Shown one piece after another: positions 1 through 9,145 of a stretch of 64,000 bases of DNA (its first letter is position 1; every line of letters starts with the position of its first letter). Made by a program: the position numbers and the translations under genes. Where the stretch lies: NCBI GenBank assembly GCA_964443225.1, contig CAYUCC010000017.1, positions 1 to 64,000 on the forward strand, read 5' to 3'. Source of the DNA: SSC4 sp964443225. Lineage in GTDB: Bacteria; Chloroflexota; Anaerolineae; SSC4; Amarolineaceae. Under the pieces are notes generated by a model. That model saw only the letters and a program-made list of their open reading frames with translations. It was not told the origin of the DNA and searched no databases.

Positions 1-37
1 GAGGCCTAAAATTCTTGTTTTTTATGCAAGGAGTTGA

Positions 38-78
38 CGGAGTAGGACCTACTCCGTACTCCGTACTCCGTACTCCCC
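38..78. repeat. 7-bp tandem repeat (TACTCCG/TACTCCC), with an inverted start
   Basis: Consecutive TACTCCG units run from about 50 to 76 and are preceded by a reverse-oriented unit, so that CGGAGTAGG (38-46) and CCTACTCCG (48-56) form a perfect hairpin. The same heptamer recurs at 17251-17289, 17351-17369, 20001-20069 and 57634-57672. It lies just before the first gene of the window. Confidence 0.85.
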
Positions 79-91
79 CGGAGCCTCACGC

Positions 92-460
92 GTGACACAT
101 CGAGAATTCCTACAAGAGCGTCTGCGGACGTTGGAGAGTCTGATCGGCGGCGCCGCACGGTTGAGCGGTGGCAATCCCGGTCTGCAGAACACGCTTCAGG
201 CCAACTGGCTGGCCGAGCAGCGCCTGCTGGCGCGTATCCTGGCCGAACCCGGTGACGTGCGCGGCACGCTGGGGCGTTGGCAGGAACGCACGGCGTCTTT
301 CGTGGCGCAAAATCCCAGCCGTTCGGGCTGGACCGATGCGCAGGGCAATGCCTGGCAGGCGGCGCAGGTCCTCGCCCTCCTGCGCGACCTCGAAACAAGG
401 CTGGAAGCGCTCGACCAACCCCTTGATGTGGAGGATGACGAGGAGGCTGCCGATGAGTGA
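92..460 (+). CDS. Small acidic hypothetical protein, 122 aa
   Basis: I do not recognise this family. The protein is mostly helical in appearance, with many Leu, Ala, Gln and Arg residues and a very acidic C terminus (DVEDDEEAADE). There is no signal peptide, membrane segment or Cys cluster. The GTG start gives the longest frame; upstream is only the 7-bp repeat, and there is no strong ribosome binding site. Its stop codon overlaps the start of the next gene (ATG at 453), so the two are probably translationally coupled, and the short protein may be an accessory of that glycosyltransferase. This is inference from position only. Confidence 0.6.
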   Translation: MTHREFLQERLRTLESLIGGAARLSGGNPGLQNTLQANWLAEQRLLARILAEPGDVRGTLGRWQERTASFVAQNPSRSGWTDAQGNAWQAAQVLALLRDLETRLEALDQPLDVEDDEEAADE

Positions 461-1679
461 ACCGCGACGGATCTTGCTCCTGATGGCGGAAGCCGGTTTT
501 GGCCATCGCAGTGCAGCCCAGGCCATTGCTGCCGCACTGCACCAGCTCTATCGTGAAGAGTGCGTCATCGAGACTTTCAACCCGCTCGACGACGAACGAA
601 CCATCGGTTTGATGCGCAATTCGCAAACGTCCTACGATCAGTTCGTCAAACAGCGACCTGACCTCTACCGCGCCAGCTTCGAGTTTTCCGATCAGACCGT
701 GCCCAGTGCGGTGATGGACGGGGCGTACATAGTGACCCTGTTTGATACCCTGCGCAGCAAGCTGCACAGCTTCCAGCCCGACGCCATCGTGTCGGTCTAC
801 CAGGCGTATCAGGCACCGCTGGGTGCCATCTTTGCGGTCGAGCGTCGGCATGTTCCGCTCATTACGGTGGTCACCGACCTGGTGACGATCCACCGGCAGT
901 GGTACAACAAGGTGGCCGACATGATCGTGGTGCCGACTCAAGAGGCCTACGATCTCGGCCTCAAATACAAGATGGCGCCCGAAAAGCTGCGTTTGGTTGG
1001 AATTCCGGTCAACCCACTCTTTGCCGCGCCGTCACAGGACAAAGCGGCGCGCCGCGCCGCCCTGGGTTGGCGTCCAGAAATGACGACAGCACTCGTGGCT
1101 GGGAGCGAGCGCGTGCCCAATTTGGTCGAGACTCTGCGTGCACTCAATCACAGCGGTTTGCCCCTCCAGCTCGTCGTCGTGGCTGGGGGGTCTGCCACGT
1201 TGTACGAAGCGCTCAAGGCCACGACCTGGCACGCGGTGGCTCACCTGTACAACTTCGTCGACAACATGGCAGAGATGATGTTGGCGTGCGATTTTGTGAT
1301 CTGTAAAGCTGGCGGCCTGATCACCTCGGAAGCGCTGGCGGCCGGTTTGCCACTCGTGCTGATTTTTGTCATCGAAGGGCAGGAAACCGGCAACGCCGTG
1401 TTCGTGGTGGAGAATGGCGCCGGCGAACAGCCGCAAAACCCGTTGGAAACCCTCGAGACGGTCTTCCACTGGCTGGACCAGGACGGTGCACTGCTGACGG
1501 AACGCACCACCCAGGCTCGTCGGGTCGGCAAACCGCACGCCGCCCTCGAAATTGCCGAAATCGCCTGGCAGGCCGCCGGTCAAGGCCCGCGCGACTTGCG
1601 CCAGCGTCCCCCTCAGCCGCTGCTCGACATGCTCCAATGGTTCGATATCGACATCGACGTGGCTGGCCGCGAATCCTGA
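453..1679 (+). CDS. GT28 family glycosyltransferase, MGDG-synthase/UgtP-like, 408 aa
   Basis: Predicted to transfer a sugar from an NDP-sugar to a lipid acceptor, as in MGDG synthases and processive diacylglycerol glucosyltransferases, on the cytoplasmic face of the membrane. The N-terminal AGFGHRSAA stretch (residues about 14-22) matches the Gly-rich GHxxAA acceptor loop of the MGDG_synth domain. The C-terminal half has the GT-B donor-site segment CKAGGLITSEALAAGLPLVL (about 285-304), typical of the GT28 C-terminal domain. A longer frame continues upstream, but the ATG at 453 puts the GHRSAA motif at the usual distance from the N terminus and gives a stop/start overlap with the previous gene. 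Acceptor and sugar cannot be read from sequence; a glycolipid of the cell envelope is likely. Confidence 0.8.
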   Translation: MSEPRRILLLMAEAGFGHRSAAQAIAAALHQLYREECVIETFNPLDDERTIGLMRNSQTSYDQFVKQRPDLYRASFEFSDQTVPSAVMDGAYIVTLFDTLRSKLHSFQPDAIVSVYQAYQAPLGAIFAVERRHVPLITVVTDLVTIHRQWYNKVADMIVVPTQEAYDLGLKYKMAPEKLRLVGIPVNPLFAAPSQDKAARRAALGWRPEMTTALVAGSERVPNLVETLRALNHSGLPLQLVVVAGGSATLYEALKATTWHAVAHLYNFVDNMAEMMLACDFVICKAGGLITSEALAAGLPLVLIFVIEGQETGNAVFVVENGAGEQPQNPLETLETVFHWLDQDGALLTERTTQARRVGKPHAALEIAEIAWQAAGQGPRDLRQRPPQPLLDMLQWFDIDIDVAGRES

Positions 1680-1750
1680 TTCGCATAGCCAGGCTCCCGG
1701 TGGCAGCACCCATCGCCGGTGGATCGCCCGCGATCTTCTATCTCACACAC

Positions 1751-1799
1751 AGTGTGGGATAGTGTGGGAAATTGTGGGATAGTGTGGGATAGTGTGGGT
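1751..1799. repeat. 10-bp tandem repeat (AGTGTGGGAT), about five copies
   Basis: Five consecutive 10-bp units, AGTGTGGGAT with one or two substitutions in the second and third, fill the gap between the end of the glycosyltransferase gene and the stop codon of the convergent regulator gene. The last unit overlaps the TAA of that gene. An inverted partner (ATCTCACAC) just before the array could let the RNA fold. Confidence 0.85.
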
Positions 1800-3220
1800 T
1801 ACTTCAGAATGTAGTAGGTGGCCCGTTTTTCGCCGACTTTGAGCAAAATGCCCTGATCGACCAGGTCGGCCAGGTCGCGGCGAATCGTTTCGGCGCTCAC
1901 GTCAGGCACCAGTCCCTGCAGCTCGCTGTTGGTGATGCGCCCCTGTACCGCCAGGTGCTGCAGCGCTCGCTCCTGCCGTGGGTTGAGCAGGACCTGACCT
2001 GCCAGCGCACGCCCCATCACCTGGTTCACCTTGGCTTCTGCGGGCGACATCGCCACCAAGGTGGTGCTGTCGTGCCCACCGGTGAGCGTCACCACGAAAC
2101 CGGCCGTGGTTTCGGCAAAGTGGGGGGCTGGGAGACCGACCTCGTTCATGGCACGCAGCATGCGATCGATGCCATACCCCAGGCGCTCGATGTATCCCAG
2201 GTCGGAAAGCACCTGAACGATCGCTTCGTTGCGGCTGTAGCGTTCCGTCAGCAGGTTATCGAGCGTGACGTGACCCGGCAGGCGGCCCGGTGAGTAGACC
2301 TCGAGGCGATCGGCAAACAGCAGCAGCCGAATTCCCTCGCCGCGCACGGTGTAGTCGCGGTGCGCCACGGCGTTGACGATGGCCTCCCGCACGACGGAGA
2401 TCGGATACTCCGGCTGGTCCTCGCGCGTCATACCGGTAATGCGGGTCACGCGCCGCATGTGCTGGCCCACAAATGCCTCGGCCAGGCGGATCTGATCCAC
2501 GAGGGTGCCGCCGAGATCCTCGCGTTCGAAGACGTCAACCATGTGCGGTGTGCGATAGCGCACGGCGATGATTTCGGCCGAACGCAGAAACCGCTGGGGA
2601 TCACGACCGAACAGCAGGATGCCGGCATAGGTCGGTGCGAGTGTGTCGTCTGCCAGGCGTCGGAGGCAGCCGCGGCTGAGCAGCAGGTCCTGTGGGCGCT
2701 CGAGGCCGGGTGCCGCAACCTGACGCCAGTACGCATCCACGCGTTCCCAGTCCAGGTCGGCACCGGTGGCATCTCCCACGAGCTGCGCTTCGAAGCCGGC
2801 GCTGCCCGGATCCCGCTGCATGAGCAGACTGCGCAGTTCATCCGTGCGCAGCGGCCGGTTCGACGCACCCTGCCGCGTCCAGAATGTCCCCCGCACGTTG
2901 TACACGTGGGGCAGACCGGGCGGCAGCGTTATCACCATCGCTTTGCGCGTAGTCATTTCGGCCTGGACGGGCAGTGGCAGGATCAACGGCGGCTGCGCCA
3001 GCAGGCTGGCTTCCTGCACCAGATCGCTCGTCTGCAGCCACTGCCCGGCGGCGTCCACGATCAACACCACGGTGCCGCCATGTCCGTTGGCCAGCGCGAC
3101 CAGTGTCTCAGCAAGGCGTTGGCTTTCGGGTAGTGAACTGAACACGGCAAAATCTTCTGCCGGTGTTTTTGCCAACAAGGTGCCCAGGTAAGCGTCGGAC
3201 GAACGGGGTAGTGGTGGCAT
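1799..3220 (-). CDS. ATP-binding (GHKL) protein with AlbA_2-like N terminus and winged-helix C terminus, 473 aa
   Basis: Belongs to the broad group annotated as putative transcriptional regulators or RecG-like helicases of the AlbA_2/HATPase_c_4 type. N-terminal residues about 15-130 fit the AlbA_2 (Schlafen-like) fold (ALANGHGGTVVLIVD). The middle carries the GHKL-type ATP-binding signature (VREAIVNAVAHRDY, about 275-290, and a later YSPGRLP segment). The last 60 residues look like a DeoR-type winged helix (RITNSELQ...SAETIRRDLADLVDQGIL). The ATG at 3220 is chosen because AGGAGA lies about six bases upstream. Another ATG at 3238 overlaps the folC stop (TGATG), so the gene is probably cotranscribed with folC. 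The role is probably regulatory and nucleotide-dependent; ligand unknown. Confidence 0.75.
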   Translation of the reverse strand: MPPLPRSSDAYLGTLLAKTPAEDFAVFSSLPESQRLAETLVALANGHGGTVVLIVDAAGQWLQTSDLVQEASLLAQPPLILPLPVQAEMTTRKAMVITLPPGLPHVYNVRGTFWTRQGASNRPLRTDELRSLLMQRDPGSAGFEAQLVGDATGADLDWERVDAYWRQVAAPGLERPQDLLLSRGCLRRLADDTLAPTYAGILLFGRDPQRFLRSAEIIAVRYRTPHMVDVFEREDLGGTLVDQIRLAEAFVGQHMRRVTRITGMTREDQPEYPISVVREAIVNAVAHRDYTVRGEGIRLLLFADRLEVYSPGRLPGHVTLDNLLTERYSRNEAIVQVLSDLGYIERLGYGIDRMLRAMNEVGLPAPHFAETTAGFVVTLTGGHDSTTLVAMSPAEAKVNQVMGRALAGQVLLNPRQERALQHLAVQGRITNSELQGLVPDVSAETIRRDLADLVDQGILLKVGEKRATYYILK

Positions 3221-3237
3221 GGTGAGGTCTCCTCGCA

Positions 3238-4656
3238 TCACAGGTTGAGCGGCTCGGCTTCGAACACCCAATCGTCGGTGCGGAAGTGTTCGGGATGCTG
3301 CGCCGCCCACGCTTCGCGACCCTCGGCCGCCACGAAGAGAGAGCCGGTCAGGCAAACGATGTCCGGCGCACGGGCGGAGCGTACAGCGACTTCCATGGCG
3401 GCGGCGACGCCAGGCACGGCGCTGATGGGCAGGTCGGGCGCCAACGTGCGGGCCATCGCTGCCAGCTGATGGGTGTCCAGCGCCCTTGGATGGTGGGCCT
3501 GCGTGCAAATCAGGTGATCGCAGCGTGGCAGCAGGGCGTGCAGGATCCCGGTAACGTCCTTGTCGCCCGAGCTGCCGAGAATGATCGTCACGCGTCCATC
3601 GGGCTGCCGCGCATGCTGCACCGCCAGGAGTTGAGCCAGTCGCGCGGCCGAGTCTGCGTTGTGGGCGCCGTCGGCAATGATCGTCGCTTCCTGCCCCGTA
3701 CCGTGCCCGGGTGCAGCCAGGAACTCGAAGCGCGCCGGCCACCACGTGGCAGCCAGGCCCTGGCGAACGGCGCTCTCTGGAATCACGACGCCCCGTGTGA
3801 TCAAAGTATACACCGTCGCGACGCTGGCGGCGGCGTTGATGACCTGGTGTTCGCCGAGCAGCCCGATTTTGAGGTCGTGCAGCGCGACAGGTGGGCGGGA
3901 ACTCGCCGCCACCGTTTCGAGATCGAACGTTTGGTGATCCCAGTTCTGTTGACGGTCTTGCCAGGACCAGTTCTCCCCCAGGACTGTCAGCGGGGCCGAT
4001 CGGGCCAGGCTGATCGTGCGGATGACGTCGAGGGCTTCCACCGGCTGCGGGGCAGCGACGACCGGCACGCCCGGTTTGATGATGCCCGCTTTTTCGCGGG
4101 CGATCTGAGCCAACGTATCACCCAGGATCGAGGTGTGTTCGTAACTGAGTGAGCTGATCACGCTGACGTCCGGCACGACGACGTTGGTGGCATCGAGCCG
4201 GCCCCCCAGACCCACTTCCACGACGGCCCACTCGATGCCTTGCTGGGCAAAATGGCTGAATGCCAGCGCCGTGATCAGCTCGAAGGTGGTCACGCCTGGC
4301 AGCGAGGCAACTGCATCCTGGCAGGCATCGACCAGGGCCACCAGGTCGTCGCGGCCGATCAGCCGGCCGTCGACACGCATCCGCTCGCGGAACGTGTGCA
4401 GGTGGGGCGACGTGTAGAGTCCCGTGCGATAGCCTGCCGCGCGTAGAATCGCTTCGGTGAAGGCACAGACCGATCCTTTGCCTTTACTCCCCGCTACGTG
4501 TACAATGTGGTACTGCTGGTGCGGATTGCCCAGGCGATCCAGCAGTGTCTGCATCCGCTCCAGGTTGAGCGTCGTGGCAGAATAGTCGAATCGGGGCTGT
4601 CGCTCGAAATTTACGCGGCCAAAAATGGTGTCGAGGGCATGCTCGTAAGCGCTCAT
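3238..4656 (-). CDS. folC: Bifunctional folylpolyglutamate synthase/dihydrofolate synthase, 472 aa
   Basis: ATP-dependent ligase that adds glutamate to dihydropteroate and/or to folates in the cytoplasm. The P-loop HVAGSKGKGS (residues about 53-62) and the following TSPHLHTFRERMRVDG segment are hallmark Mur-ligase/FolC motifs. The central EVGLGGRLDATN and the downstream DGAHN segment (IIADGAHNADSA) are the Mur-ligase family Mg/ATP and substrate motifs. Length is slightly above the usual 420-450 residues. It is transcribed away from the membrane-protein gene at 4710; the 53-bp gap holds CCTGTGACAGG, a small odd palindrome. The regulator gene at 3220 follows within a few bases. Confidence 0.93.
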   Translation of the reverse strand: MSAYEHALDTIFGRVNFERQPRFDYSATTLNLERMQTLLDRLGNPHQQYHIVHVAGSKGKGSVCAFTEAILRAAGYRTGLYTSPHLHTFRERMRVDGRLIGRDDLVALVDACQDAVASLPGVTTFELITALAFSHFAQQGIEWAVVEVGLGGRLDATNVVVPDVSVISSLSYEHTSILGDTLAQIAREKAGIIKPGVPVVAAPQPVEALDVIRTISLARSAPLTVLGENWSWQDRQQNWDHQTFDLETVAASSRPPVALHDLKIGLLGEHQVINAAASVATVYTLITRGVVIPESAVRQGLAATWWPARFEFLAAPGHGTGQEATIIADGAHNADSAARLAQLLAVQHARQPDGRVTIILGSSGDKDVTGILHALLPRCDHLICTQAHHPRALDTHQLAAMARTLAPDLPISAVPGVAAAMEVAVRSARAPDIVCLTGSLFVAAEGREAWAAQHPEHFRTDDWVFEAEPLNL

Positions 4657-4709
4657 GAATCGAATCCTGTGACAGGTTATTACGTATCATTTTACCCCAC
4701 GGCTCGCGA

Positions 4710-7550
4710 ATGGCAAACTACTCAACCCACGCCGTAAAACAGGCCCGTATGCCATCATGGCGCAGCCATCTGGTCGTGTTGTTTGCCCTGGCGACGCTGA
4801 GTATACTGCTGACGCTGCCGCTGGCCCTGCACCTGACCACCCACGTACCCGGTGATGGAATCGACGACCCGGCTCTGGCCTGGAACCTGTGGTGGGTAAA
4901 AGAGGCGGTGGTCGATCGCCAGATCGATCCATTCCAGATGGACTGGATGTTCTATCCCGTTGGCATCAACCTGGCGTTTTACACCCTGACCGTGCTCAAT
5001 GGCTTTCTGGGTCTGCCTATCCAGCTGGCCGACTCGGTCGTTCTGACCAACAACCTGCTGCTTTTGTTTTCTTTCCTGGCCGGCGGTTATGGCGCGTTTC
5101 TGTTGGCGCTCGACGTGCTGCGGCCAGTCGTCGCGGCTCCAGCACGCCGGTATCTGCCGGCATTCGTGGGTGCCGTCGTGTTTGCATTTGCCTCGAGCCG
5201 CATGTTCTACGTGACCCTCGGCCAGGTGAACGTCATGGGCAGCCACTGGATTCCGTTTTGTGCGCTGTACCTGGTTCGCCTCGGTCGCAGCACGACGCGG
5301 CGGACGGCCTTGCGCAGCGGCGTGCTGGCCGGCCTGTTCCTGTCTCTCCAGCTGTGGACGGAAATGACCTACGCCAGTTTTCTGGTGATTTTGGTTGGGG
5401 TGTTTGCGCTGTGGTGGCTGCTGCGATGGCTCGCTGCAGCCCGGCACGCCCGGCGGGTGGGCCAACTTTCGAGGCCGGCTGGCTGGTTCTGGCGGATCGG
5501 GTTGCCCGGGCTGGCGGCATTGGTCGTCGTGGTTCTGGCGGCGGCCGTGCCCCTCTTGGCCAACATGCTGCCCGATTTGATGGCCGAGGGCGATTTCTTC
5601 AGCAGCGGCGGCGGGTTTGTGGCCGAGTTTTCGGCGGATCTGCGCGGCTTTTTGCAGCCAAGCCAACTGCACCCGGTTTTTGGTCACCTGGCGGCTGCAC
5701 TGCCGTTTCCCCACGACAAGGGTCAGCACCTCTTCTGGGGTTACACGGTGTTGGGTCTTGCGCTGTGGGGGCTGTGGGCCGGCCGGCGACGGCCCGACAT
5801 TCTGTTCTGGGGCGTGGTGACCGGTCTCTTCTTCTGGTTCACGTTGGGCCCGAGCCTGCGCGTGAATGGGGTGGACACCGGCATTCCAGGTCCCTTTGCA
5901 ATTCTCCAGGAACTGCCGTTTTTTAAGGGCAACCGGTATCCCAGCCGCTACAGCGCGATGGTGCTGCCTGGCCTGGCGGTGTTGGTGGCGGCGGGGGTCG
6001 ATGCGTTGTTAGCCTGGTGGGCCGCACGGCGTGCCGCGCATCACGCCGTTGGATCACGACCTGTCGAAGTACTGGTTGTGGCTGGACTGCTGGGTCTGAT
6101 CCTCTTCGAGCATATTGCGCTGCCGCTGCCGCTGAGCGATCTCACGGTGCCCGCGATTTACCGGCACGTGGCGGCCGAGCCGGGCGATTTTACCCTGTTG
6201 GAAGTGCCCCTGGGCATGCGCAACGGTGCCCGCGTGTTGGGCAAAAAAGACGTGCTCATTATGTTCCAGCAGTGGTACCAGACTGAGCACGGCAAACGGT
6301 TGGTGGGCGGCAATACGTCGCGCAATCCAGCGTTCAAATTCCAGTACTTCAGCCAGGCACCGGTCCTGAGCACCCTCATCGGCCTGAGCAATGCCGCCGG
6401 TGAGCCGCAGCACACGGCCCTGCGCGGGCTGCTGGCCGATCCGGCGGCGTGGCAGACGCTGCTGGATCACGATCGCCCGCTCGTGGCCGCGTTTTTGCGC
6501 CAATTCAACGTCCGGTTCGTGGCGCTCCACGAGCGATTCGTGCCGGATACCGTACGCACCTACCTCGAGGCGCTCTTTCCGCTGACCCTTGTCGCTGCTG
6601 AAGACGGTATTCGATTGTATCGCGTCGAACCGCCGCCCGATGCGACGACAGGTGAATCGCCAATCGATCTGACCGGACCCGCCGGTACACTGGTTCTGGG
6701 AGAGGGCTGGAGCGGCTGGGTGCAGCCACCGCTGTTGGGACCCGTCTGGCGTGGTGACACCGGCGAGGCGGTATGGGCCGAACGGCTGCGCACACGGCTG
6801 CTGATGCCTCTGTCGCCGGCGGGTGGCCGCCTTGATCTTCAACTGCGTGCACCTGGCGCCGATCAACAGGTCCGCGCCGTGATCGGTGACTGGCAGTCGC
6901 CAGCGCAGGCCGTCGGCGAGGACTGGCAGACGATTGCGATCGAGGTCCCGGCGGGGGTGGCCGGACCCGGCTTGAACGACATCGACCTGGTGTTCGACCG
7001 CCTGTATCCCGTGGAGACGGTGTCGGCCGGCGGTACGGCGGGCACCGTGACGACCGCACCCGCTGTGCTGGTGGAGAGTGCCGGTGAGGAAACTGGTGAC
7101 TTCGGACACATCTGGGTCAACGGTGTGGATGTGGCTCCGCAGCCTGGCCAACCCGGTTACCAGGTGGCAGAAATCGACCCCGACTCTGGGCGCGTCACGC
7201 GGCGCGGCTATTTCGACACCCTGACCGATCCATCCGCCTCGGACGCCCTGGCCCGTTTCATCGCTGGGGTGCCGGTGGGGCAGTGGGTGGCTGTGGCGGC
7301 CAGCGATGACGCGTCGCTGGCCTTGCAGCCAGCCGCTGTCGACGCGCTGCGCACGATTGGCGCCGTTGGCGACCTGCGCACGCGGTTTCGTTGGGGGCAC
7401 GCCATCCTCGGTCAGAAGGGTGCAGAGCCAGGCACTGCGTTGGAGGCCATGGGCGCCTTGCAGCCGGTGGCCGTCTATCGCAGCGGCCCGTGGCGCAGCC
7501 CGCAGGTGGCAGCCGCCCTACGCACCGTGGCGTGGAACGCGACCGATTGA
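4710..7550 (+). CDS. Large polytopic membrane protein with C-terminal extracytoplasmic domain, 946 aa
   Basis: The first about 520 residues contain roughly ten to eleven hydrophobic segments and resemble GT-C/YfhO-like membrane glycosyltransferases or transport proteins seen in Chloroflexota. A short loop after the first helix (HVPGDGIDDPALAWNLWW) has acidic residues where GT-C enzymes place their catalytic Asp, and FFKGNRYPSRY precedes a later helix. The last about 400 residues are soluble and beta-rich (two jelly-roll-like stretches), probably outside the membrane. The next gene, a sugar dehydrogenase, starts 11 bp downstream, so an operon for surface-glycan work is plausible. ATG 4710 gives a short N-terminal tail; ATG 4749 is an alternative. 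Specific activity is unknown. Confidence 0.65.
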   Translation: MANYSTHAVKQARMPSWRSHLVVLFALATLSILLTLPLALHLTTHVPGDGIDDPALAWNLWWVKEAVVDRQIDPFQMDWMFYPVGINLAFYTLTVLNGFLGLPIQLADSVVLTNNLLLLFSFLAGGYGAFLLALDVLRPVVAAPARRYLPAFVGAVVFAFASSRMFYVTLGQVNVMGSHWIPFCALYLVRLGRSTTRRTALRSGVLAGLFLSLQLWTEMTYASFLVILVGVFALWWLLRWLAAARHARRVGQLSRPAGWFWRIGLPGLAALVVVVLAAAVPLLANMLPDLMAEGDFFSSGGGFVAEFSADLRGFLQPSQLHPVFGHLAAALPFPHDKGQHLFWGYTVLGLALWGLWAGRRRPDILFWGVVTGLFFWFTLGPSLRVNGVDTGIPGPFAILQELPFFKGNRYPSRYSAMVLPGLAVLVAAGVDALLAWWAARRAAHHAVGSRPVEVLVVAGLLGLILFEHIALPLPLSDLTVPAIYRHVAAEPGDFTLLEVPLGMRNGARVLGKKDVLIMFQQWYQTEHGKRLVGGNTSRNPAFKFQYFSQAPVLSTLIGLSNAAGEPQHTALRGLLADPAAWQTLLDHDRPLVAAFLRQFNVRFVALHERFVPDTVRTYLEALFPLTLVAAEDGIRLYRVEPPPDATTGESPIDLTGPAGTLVLGEGWSGWVQPPLLGPVWRGDTGEAVWAERLRTRLLMPLSPAGGRLDLQLRAPGADQQVRAVIGDWQSPAQAVGEDWQTIAIEVPAGVAGPGLNDIDLVFDRLYPVETVSAGGTAGTVTTAPAVLVESAGEETGDFGHIWVNGVDVAPQPGQPGYQVAEIDPDSGRVTRRGYFDTLTDPSASDALARFIAGVPVGQWVAVAASDDASLALQPAAVDALRTIGAVGDLRTRFRWGHAILGQKGAEPGTALEAMGALQPVAVYRSGPWRSPQVAAALRTVAWNATD

Positions 7551-7561
7551 TAAGGTGAAAC

Positions 7562-8581
7562 ATGACACACGATAACGTACGAATTGCACTGATTGGGTGT
7601 GGTTATTGGGGGCCGAACCTGGCCCGCAACTTTTCCCAGGTCGAACACGGTGAGCTGGCGGTGTGTGCCGATTTGGATGATAAGGCACTGGCACGGCTGC
7701 AGCGCCAGTTTCCCCAGGTGGAAATGACGACCGACGTGATGGCGGTGCTGGCGCGGCCCGACATAGATGCCATCGCCCTGGCCACACCGGCGCGAACCCA
7801 CGCCACCCTGGCACTGCAGGCATTGGCTGCGGGCAAACACGTGTTTGTGGAAAAGCCCCTGGCGATGAACACGACCGATGCGCAGGCGATGGTGGCTGCG
7901 GCGACAGCGCAGCAGCGTACTTTGATGGTGGGTCACATTTTCGAGTATCACCCCGCCGTACGGTACATCAAGGATTTGCTGGACAGCGGCGAGTTGGGTG
8001 ATCTCTACTACCTCTACAGCACTCGGGTCAACCTCGGGCGTGTGCAGACCGATATCAACGCCCTGTGGAGTATCGCCCCGCACGATGTATCAATCATGCT
8101 GCACCTGGTGGGCAGGCTGCCAGCCCATGTCACGGCGCGCGGCCAGTCGTTCCTGAACGGCACTGTGGAAGATGTGGTGTTTGTCACCCTCGAATTTGCC
8201 AGCGGTGCCCTGGGACACGTGCATGCGAGCTGGCTGGATCCGAGCAAAACGCGGCAGCTGACGGTTGTCGGCAGCCGCAAAATGGTCGTGTACGACGACG
8301 TCGCCGCCGAAGGCAAGGTCAAAATCTACGACAAGGGCGTGTACCGCAAGGGCGAAGCTGGCTACGGCGAATTTCAATACAAGGTACATTCTGGCGACAT
8401 CATGATGCCGCGGCTCGAGATGACTGAGCCGCTGCGTCTCGAATGCCAGCATTTCGTCGACTGTGTGCGATCGGGCAATCAGCCGCTGACGGATGGTTTC
8501 AATGGCCTGCGTGTCGTGCGGGTGCTGCAGGCCGCCCAAAACTCCCTGGAATCGGGTGGACGCCAGGTTACTATCGACTGA
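7562..8581 (+). CDS. Gfo/Idh/MocA family NAD(P)-dependent sugar dehydrogenase, 339 aa
   Basis: Oxidoreductase with an N-terminal Rossmann fold (ALIGCGYWGPNLARNF, GxGxxG at about residues 9-16) and the family signature EKPLAMN around residue 97, where the Lys takes part in catalysis. The segment MVGHIFEYHPAVRYIKDLL is typical of the group that acts on nucleotide-linked sugars or sugar acids, such as WbpB-like UDP-sugar 3-dehydrogenases. WbpB-type enzymes work with DegT-family aminotransferases, two of which lie in this window (13881 and 24737). This makes a role in amino-sugar synthesis for surface glycans likely, though the exact substrate is inference. It is 11 bp behind the membrane-protein gene. 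Confidence 0.85.
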   Translation: MTHDNVRIALIGCGYWGPNLARNFSQVEHGELAVCADLDDKALARLQRQFPQVEMTTDVMAVLARPDIDAIALATPARTHATLALQALAAGKHVFVEKPLAMNTTDAQAMVAAATAQQRTLMVGHIFEYHPAVRYIKDLLDSGELGDLYYLYSTRVNLGRVQTDINALWSIAPHDVSIMLHLVGRLPAHVTARGQSFLNGTVEDVVFVTLEFASGALGHVHASWLDPSKTRQLTVVGSRKMVVYDDVAAEGKVKIYDKGVYRKGEAGYGEFQYKVHSGDIMMPRLEMTEPLRLECQHFVDCVRSGNQPLTDGFNGLRVVRVLQAAQNSLESGGRQVTID

Positions 8582-8592
8582 CAGCGTGTGCC

Positions 8593-8958
8593 CTACGACG
8601 ACGGACGCGTGGTAGGTAACAAGGACGGTGGTGATTCCTGTGCAGGTGGTGCCGGGGTCGGATTCAACTTCTGAGGCACGGGAGTTGCAGCGGGTTTGGA
8701 CCCCGGTATCCAAAGGCGTTGGCCGGCGACGATTTTGCTTGGGTTACGGATGCGGTTCGCCCGCACAATGGCGCTGGTTGTCACCCCATACCGTTTGGCG
8801 ATGCTACTCAACGTATCGCCGCGGCGGACTGTGTAGTAGAAACCACCGCCGGCCGTCACCGGTTCCGCATGGCCGACTGCGGGCAGGACAAAGTGCATTG
8901 CACACGCCGCAATGACTGCAGCAGCTACGAACATCAGACTACGAATTACTGTGCGCAT
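8593..8958 (-). CDS. Secreted LysM-domain protein, 121 aa
   Basis: Has a signal peptide (MRTVIRSLMFVAAAVIAACAMHFV..., cleavage probably after GHA near residue 31). One LysM domain follows (YYTVRRGDTLSSIAKRYGVT...NPSKIVAGQRLWIP, about residues 41-86). The last about 35 residues are a Pro-rich tail with no fold signature. The Cys in AACAM is not in a good lipobox. Expected to bind peptidoglycan glycan strands outside the cell, with no catalytic domain attached. It ends 11 bp from the stop of the convergent sugar dehydrogenase gene. It is divergent from the sensor-ATPase gene and has a mirrored extended -10 promoter in the shared region. Confidence 0.85.
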   Translation of the reverse strand: MRTVIRSLMFVAAAVIAACAMHFVLPAVGHAEPVTAGGGFYYTVRRGDTLSSIAKRYGVTTSAIVRANRIRNPSKIVAGQRLWIPGSKPAATPVPQKLNPTPAPPAQESPPSLLPTTRPSS

Positions 8959-9053
8959 TCAAGGGTGCGCCTTTCCCCTGCCGAAGGGTGAAATACAAGA
9001 GGAGCCGCCGAAAGCTCAAGGGAGAATGCCAAATCTAATGAAAGTCTAAGTTG

Positions 9054-9103
9054 AGTATACCATAACCTGTCAAGATTTGAAATTTCACAACGCATGGTAT
9101 ACT
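9054..9103. promoter_or_regulatory. Back-to-back promoters with mirrored extended -10 boxes
   Basis: ATGGTATACT (9094-9103) contains an extended -10 (TGGTATACT) reading toward the sensor-ATPase gene, with TTGAAA at 9077-9082 as a possible -35 (15-bp spacer). Its exact reverse complement AGTATACCAT lies at 9054-9063 and reads toward the LysM gene. The two 10-bp arms are 30 bp apart. The position upstream of GTG 9146 supports that start codon, because a longer frame would begin inside the promoter. Confidence 0.6.
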
Positions 9104-9145
9104 ATCATAGACAAAGTTGGCAAACTTACAACCTGGAGGTCCTGT

